Of a DNA stretch of 64,000 nt, positions 12,311 through 22,673 are shown in pieces. The first letter of the stretch is position 1, and every line of letters begins with the position of its first letter. The notes below the pieces were generated by a model. The model was not told the origin of the DNA. It made no database searches and worked only from the letters and a program-made list of their open reading frames with translations. The stretch lies in NCBI GenBank assembly GCA_022747635.1, contig JAKTNV010000003.1, positions 100,748,454-100,812,453 on the forward strand, read 5' to 3'. Source of the DNA: Hetaerina americana (lineage: Eukaryota; Arthropoda; Insecta; Odonata; Calopterygidae). The position numbers were made by a program, and so were the translations under genes.

Positions 12311-12920
12311 TTAAGGTAGGTTTTTGGATCGACACCAACTGAAAAACGATATATTTATTTGCCTCTCCTGACAAAACCCAACCTGACACCCCTCTATCGC
12401 AGTTTTCAGCATTCCGTCGCCAGTCGAATTTGTCAGCATCCACCCTTCGTGTCTCCTGTGGATCTATGCCGACAATCCTCTCTCCTCCTCCTCCTCCACC
12501 ATTCCTAGCATTTTTTCATTTGGTTTCTTTTCTATCATTTCACCTATTCCACCCCTCTTCATACCCACATTCCAAAAGTGTCCAATCTACGCCTTTCGGA
12601 TGTCTCTTATCCCTCCTATCTCCTCCTGAAAAACGATATTGATTGATTCCAATTCACTCTATCAAACGCATTCTTGAAATCTACACAACCAAAATATCCT
12701 GATTTTATTGTGTGCTCCTTACTATTCGTGACCTCATTACTGCTATGGCATCACCCGTATCTCTCTCCCCTTTCTTAACCCAAACTGATCATCCCCAATG
12801 TTTTCATTTCCCTTGCTTGTGAAATCAAACTTATTGTGTAGTCCTCATACACGATACAGCTGCCTATTCCTTCTTTGTAATGGGGATAAACACCAATCTA
12901 AGAAGTCTTCCGGCCAAACA
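12311..12920 (-). mobile_element. RTE retrotransposon relic with internal deletion
   Basis: The sequence matches the intact RTE copy at 18.0-21.05 kb in two blocks. The first is the 3' end, starting 'ttaaggtaggtttttgga', through the C-terminal coding region. Then, after 'ctcctg' near 12,627, it jumps to the block 'actctatcaaacgc' and on to 'gtcttccggcca'. About 650 bases of the reference copy, including the active-site FADD block, are missing at the junction. It is on the same strand as the intact copy, diverged and non-functional. Confidence 0.8.
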
Positions 12921-13379
12921 TTGTGTATTGTTTCTCATTAAATTAGGCGCAAAGGAATTTGTTGAAACCCAATGCTGACAGTTACCACTAAATGCGATGT
13001 ATTAATTAACACAAGTCTGATCCTTTTCTTTGAAAAAAATCTTGAGTAAATTTCAATGATATGGCATGGGTAACACTGTATACTGTGAAAAACACGCTCT
13101 ACGGTGGAATGATATTGCTTATTATTTATATTGAAAACCTGCGATTTTAACATTAAATCATGATAAATAATATTTAAAATTATGTAAGTTTGTTAATTGA
13201 AAACTTTTCATAAAACTTCATTTTCACACAGTTTAATACCAAACATTTCAATGAATTCCCGAATAATAATTACTGACTATGAGTTTCCATAAACGTCCAC
13301 CAGAGTGTGCGAGTCCAAAGGATGCTGATTACGGCCTGTTGGGTATCTACTGTAGTCAAAAGTTATTATTTATGGTCGT
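12921..13379. other. Non-coding spacer
   Basis: AT-rich, no gene or repeat recognised between the RTE relic and the SINE. Confidence 0.45.
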
Positions 13380-13668
13380 GGGGATCGAGATGATGCGGTG
13401 GCTATCGTACTGGCTTCCCACCCTGAGGGCTCGGGTTCAAATCCCGGCGGTGTTGAATATTTTTTAGAGGCATCTCGATCCCTACTTGAGGTGCTTTGTG
13501 GAGGGCACTTTGAGTGAGTACGCCGTCCGTCGGAAGGGACGTTAAGCTGCGGGCCCCTTCGCGCCTTTCGTAAAGAGTAGGCTAATGCCAACGCCAGGTT
13601 TCTCGCCACCCTTCATCCTTTCCTGTCCATCCATAATGGCGCAAATGACCTCAGCTGTCGGTCGCCTC
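13380..13668 (+). repeat. tRNA-derived SINE, copy 1
   Basis: The head resembles a tRNA gene: a gatgcggtggctatcgtac segment that could act as box A, and box B-like GGTTCAAATCC at 13434-13444. It continues 'gtgttgaatatttttt' and a body of about 200 bases ending near 'ggtcgcctccc'. A 288-base copy with the same order lies inverted at 26156-26443, which establishes it as a dispersed repeat. A third, more diverged relative lies at 25728-25932. It is presumably transcribed by RNA polymerase III and mobilised by a LINE. Confidence 0.82.
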
Positions 13669-14214
13669 CCCTAAATACTGCTGCTTATACTCGTACATGT
13701 TTATACGTTAACGCAGGAGTCAAGGAAATTTATCAATTTTGAAAGAACGTTCATTTCGGATCTCTGACATTTAAAACGATATGGCGGAAAAATTGTGATT
13801 GATTGAAACATTTGAAAGATTTTCAGGTTCAGTAGTTGAGGCTGACATTTTATTAAGGCTGTGCATTTACGTAATCGACGTAAATGTGTTTCATCCCTTT
13901 TATCTAGTTGTTATTGAAAACAGTGAAGCATATCCTTGATTACTAACAATTTTTTCGGTTTAATTTTTGCGTTGCCAAAACTTCACAATTAAGTATTTTA
14001 AGACACGTTATACATATTACCGAGAGCGAAAAAGTAATAAAAATTGCAAAATGTTGCAACCATCGAAGTGTTTATCATAACTTCTACTACTCCTTGTGTA
14101 AATACTACCTGCAATACCCGTTACAATTCAAACTGGAGTAATGTTATGAAAAGAGTTAATGGTCATAATTGAAAATTAATGATGATCCCTAATGCGATTT
14201 CTTCTTTGAAAACA
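13669..14214. other. Non-coding stretch
   Basis: No gene, repeat or RNA recognised. Confidence 0.4.
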
Positions 14215-14350
14215 AATTAGGGCCTTCGGATGCAATGTACTTCTCGCGCCTTTCATCCCAGGCTTTGAACAGATGCTGGAAGTCATTTTTTTGATAGGCC
14301 CTTCAAAAGCTCTTCAGCAGGCTCCACCGCTACTTTTGATGATTTGTTCA
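14215..14350 (-). pseudogene. Mariner-like transposase C-terminal fragment
   Basis: The minus strand reads 'AYQKNDFQHLFKAWDERREK' followed by 'YIASEG'. This matches the C-terminal end of mariner transposases, where a 'FxxCFxxWKxRxxKCIxxxGxYFEG' pattern closes the protein. A frameshift precedes it and nothing further upstream aligns, so only a terminal scrap remains. Confidence 0.5.
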
Positions 14351-15867
14351 AGCGAGAGCAGAATTTTATGACGTCCTGTGTTACCGACATCTTTGCCGTA
14401 AACAAACCAAATTTATTTTCACTTTCAACGGCTGCCGTTGCCTCAATCATGGAGTCAAATCATTGGAATTTGTGCAACATAAGCATTATTTTTGGAGCTA
14501 ACAACAGCTTAAAATTAAATTTTTCCGCGACGAATTGCGTAAATATACTTATGATCATTCTTTATTGAAGTCTTTGTATATTAGTAAACTAATTTTACTT
14601 TATCCACACCTAATAGTGTAGAAATTACGATAGTTACAGAAAGGATGCAACAGGAGAAGATTATATGCATAAAAATGATCGAATTTGTGATTTCAATTGA
14701 AATAAACTTTTTATCTCCTCTGAGCACGTTCCATTTCCCCATGGCTTCATCGAGAACCTGCCCTGCGTGTCTAATTAATTTATGTGATTGATTTTTTGGG
14801 CGTGATGACATGAACTCTTTGCGACAAGAAATTTAATTTATAGCAAATTCACTAGAAGTAGAAGACCTGATGATATTTTTGCCAAAATTATTTTATCGAC
14901 TTATTAGGTGAAAACATAAAATTCAAAAGCATTACATTTAAAAATGCTCATGAACTGTTTTCTACGAATTTGCATCACGCTTTATTTCCTAAAATAATCT
15001 TTTCGGAGGTATTTTGAGTCATCAACTTCTTATCGGATATTTCATTTGAAGTGATAAAATTTGTTTCAAAAGATTTATCGCAAAACCTATAAAACCTGTG
15101 CCAAATACACAACCCAGTTTATAGGTTTTCTAATAGCCACGTGTTGTGCAATGGTAGCTTCTTCAAAAAATTACTCCATCGACTCTGACGCATTTACTTT
15201 CTTCCCGCTAAGAAAATCGCAAGCGTCAAACAATAAAATGTTTCCGTCGGGGAGACGCCGGACAAGTGAAAACATAAATGGCGATTTAATATAAAATCTC
15301 GTATATCTCTCTCTTCTCATTATGTCCTCACTGGCTCTCTCTTCCTCTCTTTGCCTGTACCTTCCTCCATAGAAGGTAATATTGAATTGAAAATAATTTA
15401 GGATATGACATAGTTAGAGAGACGTAGACATACGAAGTGTAAACCGAGGCCCGACTATCGCGCACGAGTGAGGTTGAGGCAGGCCAAGAACCGTACGCTA
15501 GGTGCTTTCTTGTCTGCGTTGAGGAGAGATAGATATGGTGCGCTGAAATATTTTTTACGCGATAGTATTTGCTAAAAGTAAAGAAAAGACTTGGGCAGGT
15601 TTACGGTGTTCCTCGGCGTTGGCATCGTCTGGATGGCGGCGTTCCACCTACTCTGCTGCAGCATGTATTCAGGCTTTGCTGAAGAGAGCCTTCTTCAGTC
15701 TGGCCTGAGGACGCCTGAAAGAAAGTTGGTAAAACGTCCCCTTCAAAAGGATGACAACGCGGAGGAAAGCCGTAAACCTGCCTAAACGCTGCGAACGCCT
15801 TTTTCAGAAACTAAGGTAAAGATAAGTGAAAACTTCAATCTGGAACTTAGTTTTATATATTTTTTAA
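14351..15867. other. Non-coding stretch, no gene recognised
   Basis: Short frames only. A frame near 15,591-15,785 looks like a secreted peptide if a TTG start is assumed, but its first ATG (15633) removes most of the hydrophobic stretch, so I do not call it. Confidence 0.4.
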
Positions 15868-16200
15868 ACTTGGTCGTTGAGGCAGGAGGATAAGGGTAGA
15901 TCGGAGACTATCGAGATTTGGGTGTGAAGAAGACTGGAAAAAATAAAGTTGACGGAAAGGAAAATAAACATTGAAGTTCTAGGCAAGATAAGGGAAAGAG
16001 AAAAGGATGGTTTTTTGGAACAATCGGAACAAAGTTGGAACAAATGCAAGAGGTACTGAGAGACAATGGGACGGTGAAGGCTGTAGTAGAAGGTTGGAAA
16101 GGACGCTGAAAAAGTGACTGAGAAGGAGAAAAAGAAATAGCATTTTGGATTATATCAAGGGAGGTAGGAAGTATGCAGAGCTAAAGATGAGTTATTTTAA
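15868..16200 (+). mobile_element. RTE retrotransposon 3' relic
   Basis: Across shifted frames the + strand reads 'WSLRQEDKGRSETIEIWV' and 'RRLEKIKLTERKINIEVLG', and later 'ILDYIKGGRKYAELK'. These match the C-terminal region of the intact RTE protein, which has 'WSLKQEDRRRLEAFEMWV', 'KVKWTEKKTNEEVLG' and 'LLDGMKGGRKYSEMK'. Stops and indels make it dead. It is truncated at the 5' side, as is usual for LINE relics. Confidence 0.8.
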
Positions 16201-16624
16201 TATATAGTATGGGGTATATGGAAAGTTTTGTGTCAATTTAGTTAGGACTTGAAAGTGTGTATTCCCAGGATCCATCGAAAACTTATCCTTTCGATTACTA
16301 ATGACGAGTAAATTACTCATTGCGTTAGTTTATGTAATGATTAAACAACTTTTTATTCCTTCACGGGTTGTCGAAGGGCACGAATCGTTGTATAACTTCG
16401 TTGTTTTTACCTCGTGATCTAGTGTTGTTGACATCGATTCTTCATGCTCACTTTCGCTAATCTTGTGTGCAATTATTCATGTTTCTTCCTTATACTTTTT
16501 GAACGACATAAAAAAAATTAACGCATAATATGCCCGAGTTCGAAGGGGAATGATGATAGATACTGACACGAAAAATAGGAAGACATTCAGCTATGTATCC
16601 ATAAATCCGTTTTTGTAGCGCTGT
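16201..16624. other. Non-coding spacer
   Basis: AT-rich, nothing recognised. Confidence 0.4.
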
Positions 16625-17070
16625 AAACAGCACAACCAATCAGGGCACGTCACCGCCGCAGTTTGCGGTGGCCATCCCCTGTCAGCTCTCTCGGCGCCGC
16701 ACTCGCGGCAGTGCGGGAAAACTCACACTTGTTGTCAGTTATTTGTTCATCTCCCTTAAAAAACAGCGCATGGGCAGTAGCCGTCTTCTCTTTCCGCTTG
16801 GCTCTGCCGGAGGCATGGAAACGGACAATGCGGCTAAGCAAAAATGGTTCGCGAGCATGGAAACATTGCTTTTGTCTGGTGCAGAGAGAGAGAGAGAGTA
16901 GAGAACAGGCATAGAAACATATGATGCAGCGACGTGTAATAATGTCCACGCAGCTGTAAGAGTACGTATGGGAGCCAGCTGGTGCGCTACAATTCCCCCG
17001 CTCTCCTTCCATCCATCCATCCATCCTTCTACCATACCGAGGCTCTCCCTGCCTCTCTCTCTACGCATTT
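16625..17070. other. GC/CpG-rich block with CCAAT motif and simple repeats
   Basis: A locally GC-rich segment begins with a CCAATCA motif near 16,636 and an inverted 'caccgc...gcggtg' pair. It also contains a (GA)n run near 16,880 and a (CATC)n run near 17,015. Long frames overlap on both strands (83-124 codons), which is what GC-rich DNA gives by chance. It could be promoter or 5'-UTR sequence of an unrecognised gene; I see no coding motif. Confidence 0.35.
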
Positions 17071-17989
17071 GTCAAGCATGTCGTGTAATGACTCTCGGCT
17101 TAAAATGACACGTTCATTCCTTTACGAAACCAGCTCTGCGAGGCGCCCCATTATAATTTTTCACTTCAAAATTGCTTAAATACTCTTTTCTGTTTCACGA
17201 AGTTGGTTTACTCCCATTTAGCTGATAATACCTGTCCATGAAAAACCTTGAATTCAACCTGGAGATGTAATTTTTTTTAATAATCGCATTATAGAGCCGA
17301 TGAACGGGAAATAAATAAAATTCATAAATGAACGTATTGACAGAGCTGAAATTTCGAAGTAAATAAAATTTAGCGAGGTAAGTACATCCGTGTAACCGAT
17401 GGTAAAATTGCTATTGGATGTAATTACTATATTCCTATTGGTAACTCGTTTTATATACGTAGAACTCTACCGCAAATAGAATTTTATTTGACTATTTCAG
17501 ATCTTTAATTGTAATTGACGGAAATAATATCAAATCGAATGAACACACACACCGCCTATGGTTTTCGAGGAAGTTCTGACACCCAGAAAATCACCCAGCT
17601 TGAGTGAAGCTGAGGGTGCCGACCAGAGGCGGCCCCGCAAGTCGAACTTGTTTCTTGGTCAATAGTCGCCCTAAATAAATCAATTAGGAGTAATTGAATT
17701 CAGGGGTTTCAGGCCATTTTATTTCAATTTACCCTTTCTAAAGAGCTTATTAGTTACACCTTCAGGAGGTATGCTGAATAAAAAGTTGAATCTTTCATTA
17801 CAGCCGACTAAGCAAATTGTAAAATGCTCAGTACCCAAAAATATTTAATTATTGTAGGAAATTAAACGAAATCCTTGGTAAGACCGAATTATGTCTTTTA
17901 AATATGAGTGTATGACCTCTTCACTCTTATTCCTTTCACTGTCGTCGAGGGAAACTGCTAGTGTAATATTGTCTTGGCATAGTATTGCT
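17071..17989. other. Non-coding stretch
   Basis: AT-rich, no gene or repeat family recognised up to the RTE target duplication. Confidence 0.45.
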
Positions 17990-18002
17990 GTACCTTAAAT
18001 AT
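17990..18002. repeat. RTE target-site duplication, left copy
   Basis: GTACCTTAAATAT is identical to 21055-21067 on the other side of the RTE element. It abuts the 19-base T run (18002-18020) that is the element's poly(A) tail read on the + strand. Confidence 0.9.
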
Positions 18003-21000
18003 TTTTTTTTTTTTTTTTTTAAAGTAATCTACCGGTTAAGGTAGGTTTTTGGACTGACACAACTACCAAACAAATATTTTATTACTCCTAACAAAACACA
18101 AAATCAATCATCCTACTCTATATCAGGTCCCTCTTCATCTCTGAGTACTTCCTTCCTCCCTTCATCCCGTCCAACAACCCTATCCTGTTCCTTCCCTTTC
18201 CTCTTTTGCCCAACATTCTACCCTCTATCACAGTCTTCAACATCCCACTGCCGGTCAACACCCCCTTCATCCACTTTTCCTGCCTCCATAGGATTGCTCC
18301 CAACAAACCCCTCTCTTCGCCCACCATACCAAGTACTTCCTCATTTGTTTTCTTCTCTGTCCATTTCACCTTCTCCATTCTTCTCCACACCCACATTTCA
18401 AAAGCCTCCAATCTACGTCTATCCTCCTGCTTCAATGACCACGTTTCTGTGCCGTACATAGCTACGCTCCATATCAAGATTTTTATGAGTCTTTTCTTAA
18501 CATCCTTACTCAACGTCCCCGTCATCAACACCCTCCTTCTTGTGAAAGCCTCTTTGCCTAGCGCAATTCTTCTCCTTACGTCCCTACTACTTTGACCGTG
18601 TTGGTCCAAAACACTACCGAGATACGTAAACTGTTCTACCTGCTCTAGCTTTTGCCCTCCTATTTTAATGTTAAGCTTGGCCTTTTTCTTTCTAGAAAAT
18701 CGCATAACCTTTGTTTTATTAATATTGATTCTCATCCCATACCTGTCGCACTGAATTTCCAATTCACTAAGCAATGCTTGCAGCCCCTTGGCTGACTGAC
18801 AAACTAAAGCTTGGTCATCAGCAAACCTAACTGATTTTACGAATTCCCCGCCCACTTTCATTCCTACCTCGAGTTCTTCCCATGCCTCTTTGATCATTTC
18901 TTCTGCGTACAGGTTGAACAGCAACGGGGATAATGGGCAACCCTGCCTTACACCCCTTCCTAACACTGCCCATCCTGACTCCCCGTTTCCCACCCTCACC
19001 TGAGCAGTCTGAGACATGTACAGGTTGCGGATTAGCCTCCTTTCCCTCCAATCTATTCCTATTTTCTGCAATATACTCATTAGTTTTTCCCAATTTACTC
19101 TATCAAACGCTTTTTCGAAATCTACGAAACAGGCAAATACCTCCTGGTTGTGTTCTATATTCCTCTCGATTAATAATCTCATTACTGCAATGGCATCACG
19201 CGTACCTCTCCCCTTCCTAAACCCAAACTGATCATCCCCTAAGTAATCATTTGCCCTACTCTCTATCCTTTTGTTTATGATCCTGAGAACAACCTTAGCT
19301 GCGTGGGATATCAAACTAATTGTCCTATAGTCCTCACATGACGTGGCCTTTACCTTTTTCGGAATAGGAACTAAAACTGATCTCACAAAGTCTTCCGGCC
19401 AGATTCCCTCCTCATAAATACTACGGATCAGCCCATATAGCCTCTTCCTCCCACATTTTCCCAAGCATTTCAAAAGTTCCACGGGAATGATATCTACCCC
19501 CACGGCCTTATTTAGTTTCATCTCCCTTAATGCCCTTTCTATCTCATTGTCTAGTATGCCTGGACCTAAGCTATCTTCCTCTACGTCATGTTCCTTTTCA
19601 ATGTCTAACTTTGTTGGTCTAAGCTCTTTACTATACAGGTCTTCTACATATTCCTTCCATCTCTCTTGGATCTTTCCTGCGTCAACTATTACCTTACCGG
19701 CCTTATCTCTAACTGCTATCGTTGATCTCCCTTTCTTACTTCCCGATAAAGATTTAACTATGCTGTAAAGCGCACCGATTTCCCCCTTCCTCTGCAGACT
19801 TTCCATATTCTCGCACTGCGTCTTCCACCATGCTTCCTTTGCTTTATTTGTTGCCCGCCTCAATTTATTGTTCAATTCTTTGTACTTCATTTTGCCTAAT
19901 TCTGTATTTATATTCTTCCATTTTCGCCGCTCATCCATTTTTGTAATCATCTCATCCGTGATCCATGGTTTACGAGTCCTTTTAGCGTTAACGGTTCCAA
20001 TAGTGTCTTTTGCCGCTTTAGACAACCCTTTTTTGATACATTCCCATTTTTCTTCAATAGTACTTAGCTCTTTACCGTCCTCCATGATTTTCTCTACCGC
20101 CTGTTTGTATTCCTTTCTTTTCAACCCATTTAATGCTTCTACATTCCATTTTCTAACTCGCCGCCCCTGCCTTATCTTTTTAAAACGTACGCTACATTTC
20201 ATAACAACTAAATTGTGGTCTGAGTCCGCATCCGCTCCCGGGAAGCTGTGGGAATTTATCACACTGTTCCTAAACCTGTGTCTAACCAGGATATAATCTA
20301 GCTGATATCTTCCCGAGTCACCTGGCATTTTCCATGTATACCTGCGTCTTTTGTGGTGTCTGAACCAAGTGTTGGTGATAACTAACCCCTGTCTCCTGCA
20401 GAACTCAACTGCTTTCTCCCCGCGGTCATTCCTCGTGCCTAAACCGTAGTCCCCCACCTCATCACCATCTCTTCCTTCGCCTACTGTCGCATTCCAATCC
20501 CCCATCACTATCAAATGTTTCCCTGCAGGAACACATGCAATCATGTCCTCTAACTGATCGTATGTCCTATCGACCTCTTCTTCCTTATGGTTGCTCGGTG
20601 GCATGTATACCTGGATAATAACTAAGTTCGTCGGTTCTGCTTTTATCTCCACTAGTAGTATTCTATCCGTTACCTGCTCTATGTTGACTACGCTTCTTCC
20701 TACCTCTTCATTTAGTACTATGGCGACCCCTCGTTGGCTCTCGTCCCCACCGCTGTATATTATTCTATACTTATCACTCCAGTAATCCCCGCTATCTTTC
20801 CATCTCACCTCGCATAGACCTAAAATATCTATATTTCCCCTTTCCATCTCTCGCTTAACATTCTCCAATTTCCCCGTCCTCATCATTGTCCTAACATTCC
20901 ACGTTCCTATTCTAACTAATTTGGTCTTCTTCTCCTGCGTCTTCTGTCCTGCTGCTGCTGGTTTTCCCTTGCAAGGGTTTCGTGGGATGACGACCGCGGA

Positions 21001-21054
21001 AGCCTTGCCTCCCCCGCTGCCGGGCACGACACACGGCCGATTGGGCCGAGCCCC
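18003..21054 (-). mobile_element. Full-length RTE-clade non-LTR retrotransposon
   Basis: The element is about 3,052 bp on the minus strand, flanked by a perfect 13-bp duplication. It starts 'ggggctcggcccaatcggcc' at its 5' end, holds one long open frame, then a 3' untranslated region of about 115 bases and a poly(A) tail (18002-18020 as T). It has no separate gag-like ORF1, as in the RTE clade. The full-length frame, exact duplication and clean tail suggest a young insertion. Relics of the same family lie at 12.3, 15.9 and 58.5 kb. Confidence 0.93.
18118..21027 (-). CDS. RTE endonuclease/reverse transcriptase polyprotein
   Basis: The 969-codon open frame encodes an apurinic-type endonuclease, then a reverse transcriptase, for target-primed retrotransposition. 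The endonuclease (about residues 38-280) shows 'RIGTWNVRTM', 'ILGLCEVRW', 'VMGDWNATVG' and 'SDHNLVV'. The reverse transcriptase (about 500-780) shows 'DYRTISLISHAAKV', 'FVDFEKAFDRVNW', 'GVRQGCPLSPLLFNLY' and the active-site FADD (18814-18825). A C-terminal LINE tail region ends 'GGRKYSEMKRD'. The stop is TAG at 18118-18120. The frame begins at GTG here and is open to the element's 5' end; the first in-frame ATG (first base 20886) lies inside the endonuclease motif, so a non-AUG start or upstream readthrough is implied. Proteins of this type are often annotated as 'craniofacial development protein 2-like'. Confidence 0.92.
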   Translation of the reverse strand: MPGSGGGKASAVVIPRNPCKGKPAAAGQKTQEKKTKLVRIGTWNVRTMMRTGKLENVKREMERGNIDILGLCEVRWKDSGDYWSDKYRIIYSGGDESQRGVAIVLNEEVGRSVVNIEQVTDRILLVEIKAEPTNLVIIQVYMPPSNHKEEEVDRTYDQLEDMIACVPAGKHLIVMGDWNATVGEGRDGDEVGDYGLGTRNDRGEKAVEFCRRQGLVITNTWFRHHKRRRYTWKMPGDSGRYQLDYILVRHRFRNSVINSHSFPGADADSDHNLVVMKCSVRFKKIRQGRRVRKWNVEALNGLKRKEYKQAVEKIMEDGKELSTIEEKWECIKKGLSKAAKDTIGTVNAKRTRKPWITDEMITKMDERRKWKNINTELGKMKYKELNNKLRRATNKAKEAWWKTQCENMESLQRKGEIGALYSIVKSLSGSKKGRSTIAVRDKAGKVIVDAGKIQERWKEYVEDLYSKELRPTKLDIEKEHDVEEDSLGPGILDNEIERALREMKLNKAVGVDIIPVELLKCLGKCGRKRLYGLIRSIYEEGIWPEDFVRSVLVPIPKKVKATSCEDYRTISLISHAAKVVLRIINKRIESRANDYLGDDQFGFRKGRGTRDAIAVMRLLIERNIEHNQEVFACFVDFEKAFDRVNWEKLMSILQKIGIDWRERRLIRNLYMSQTAQVRVGNGESGWAVLGRGVRQGCPLSPLLFNLYAEEMIKEAWEELEVGMKVGGEFVKSVRFADDQALVCQSAKGLQALLSELEIQCDRYGMRININKTKVMRFSRKKKAKLNIKIGGQKLEQVEQFTYLGSVLDQHGQSSRDVRRRIALGKEAFTRRRVLMTGTLSKDVKKRLIKILIWSVAMYGTETWSLKQEDRRRLEAFEMWVWRRMEKVKWTEKKTNEEVLGMVGEERGLLGAILWRQEKWMKGVLTGSGMLKTVIEGRMLGKRGKGRNRIGLLDGMKGGRKYSEMKRDLI

Positions 21055-21060
21055 GTACCT

Positions 21061-21067
<7 letters not shown>
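21055..21067. repeat. RTE target-site duplication, right copy
   Basis: Identical 13-mer to 17990-18002, directly joined to a (TA)n run that was probably part of the original target. Confidence 0.9.

Positions 21068-21113
<46 letters not shown>
21062..21113. repeat. (TA)n microsatellite at the RTE 5' junction
   Basis: About 50 bases of alternating A and T start within the target duplication. The left duplication has only a few TA bases before the T run, so the array either existed at the target or expanded after insertion. Confidence 0.9.
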
Positions 21114-21118
<5 letters not shown>

Positions 21119-21127
21119 TGTACATGG

Positions 21128-21200
21128 ATCGCGGTAGTTCACGTCTAGAGTATCGGACTACTGACCGGAGGGCCCGGGTTCGACATCCACGGAAATTTGC
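21128..21200 (+). repeat. tRNA-like segment, possible SINE head
   Basis: The stretch 'gcggtagttcacgtctagag' followed by 'cggactactgaccgg' and 'cccgggttcgacatcc' has the spacing of tRNA box A, anticodon arm and box B. A clean acceptor stem does not form, and the box B carries an extra A relative to GGTTCGAATCC. It is more likely a SINE head or tRNA pseudogene than a working tRNA. No second copy was seen in this window. Confidence 0.4.
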
Positions 21201-22424
21201 AAAATACAGCCGGAATGGCTGCAAATTTCGAACTTGGCAATCAATAAGATATAGTTGGAGAGTAACTTTGAGGCAATTTTATTATTCTTCCATTTTTTTT
21301 CTATGCATAATTTAAAAAAAAAACTCAAAAAATGTTTCCCAACCATTACGTCCAGTTACTATGGGTATTTTACATTTTTGTTAAACAAAAGCTCACCGAT
21401 AGTGTCTGTAGACGTCATAATGGGCCTTGATTGGTATCAATCATATATTTTATCTGAATAGACGGAATAGGAAGGGATCTACTGAACAAATGCAGCTGCT
21501 CAATTGTTACTCTGACTTCCTTTAATTGATGGTCTTTGGGAATTACCTATCGTATTTTTATAATTAAAAATACTATGAACAACGTTGGCATTCCAGTAAG
21601 GAGTTCCCTAAAATTTTAAAACTGTGTTATAAGAATCTACACTAAAAAATAATCACTTATAACCATGTGGATGTGCTTGGAGTTGAAAAAAAAGAAAATT
21701 GGAATTAAAAAAAACAAATATTTGGCGATTTCCTTCTTTTCTACAATTGTAATTTCGAATAAAAGTGTTCGAAATCTTCAATATTGTATGACGTAACACG
21801 AATTCAATTTTAGTCGTAATTTCTTCCTGTCAATGTGAAAAATCTGAAAAGATTGCATCGTTGAAAAAATTAAATTTCAAATTTGATGAAGCGTTAAACA
21901 AACTAACCAATTTAGCACCCATTACGATACAAAATATTATTTCTGCAGAAACCATATGAAAATGAAATATGTTGAAGGAAAAAAGTCTGTTTTCCTTTGC
22001 AGTATATTTTTTATTAAAAATGTAAAAAATTACATGTTTAGTGCTCATTCGAGTTTTGGGTAGACCCGATGTAATCGGTTATCTTAATAACTCAAAGTGT
22101 TGTGTTAACAGCAGAGAATGAAAACAGTGTATTAATTATTGTAATATCAGAAGTATCAGTGGTAAAAAAATATTGATTTGATTTTAGAAAGGGACATAGT
22201 GGAAGCCTAGAAGTCGTCCAAAGTATCTGAAAACTCAGGTGCACATGAGAATAGTATACTTTACGAGCTTATATGTTTGTTGTGTTAAAGCGACTTAAAT
22301 GAAATGGTAAATATAAATATTTAATTCAGTGCACATGTTTTATGCTCTTAAATTAATGTTTCGACGCGTATAACTTAAATGGTAATTGATTCCATTTTTC
22401 AGAAATTCTTGGTGATAATCACCC
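21201..22424. other. Non-coding stretch, no gene recognised
   Basis: Very AT-rich, with only short frames. Confidence 0.45.
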
Positions 22425-22673
22425 CGTTATCCCCTTAAACCCAATTATGCATCTTGGAAGAGCATCCGCAATATACTTCACTGCTCCATTCAATGTTCTA
22501 ATATCTATCTTCCATTTTAAGCCTATCATTCGGAATCTTCCTCCATATTTCTTCCCGCTAATTTTGCCTTCAACAAGTATCTTTAGTGAGCCGTATCTTA
22601 CTGCTAAAGATATCCGATGATCATATCTCTTCTTGTTTTCAATTTTTTCCTTAGGCCTCTTCCGTCGTCGCAT
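22425..22673 (-). mobile_element. RTE-like LINE C-terminal relic
   Basis: The minus strand reads 'LKILVEGKISGKKYGGRFRM' and later 'KYIADALPRC'. This is the pattern found near the C-terminus of RTE-like proteins: an IxEGKIxGKxxRGRPR block, then a short Tyr/Lys-rich tail. The second RTE-like family at 49.56-49.68 kb has the corresponding 'NIIEGKIEGKVPRGRPRDK'. The 5' part is missing. Confidence 0.6.

Noticed and set aside
13380..13450. Possible genuine tRNA gene
   Set aside because: Box B is good but no acceptor or anticodon stems form, and the downstream body repeats at 26.2 kb, so it is a SINE.
15591..15785. Secreted-peptide-like ORF
   Set aside because: The frame only looks secreted if TTG is taken as start; the first ATG (15633) leaves a short, weak hydrophobic segment and no motif.
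16650..17068. ORFs of 77-124 codons on both strands
   Set aside because: They overlap each other and include simple repeats (GA, CATC); no domain was recognised.
18206..20785. + strand ORFs up to 142 codons
   Set aside because: They are antisense to the RTE polyprotein frame.
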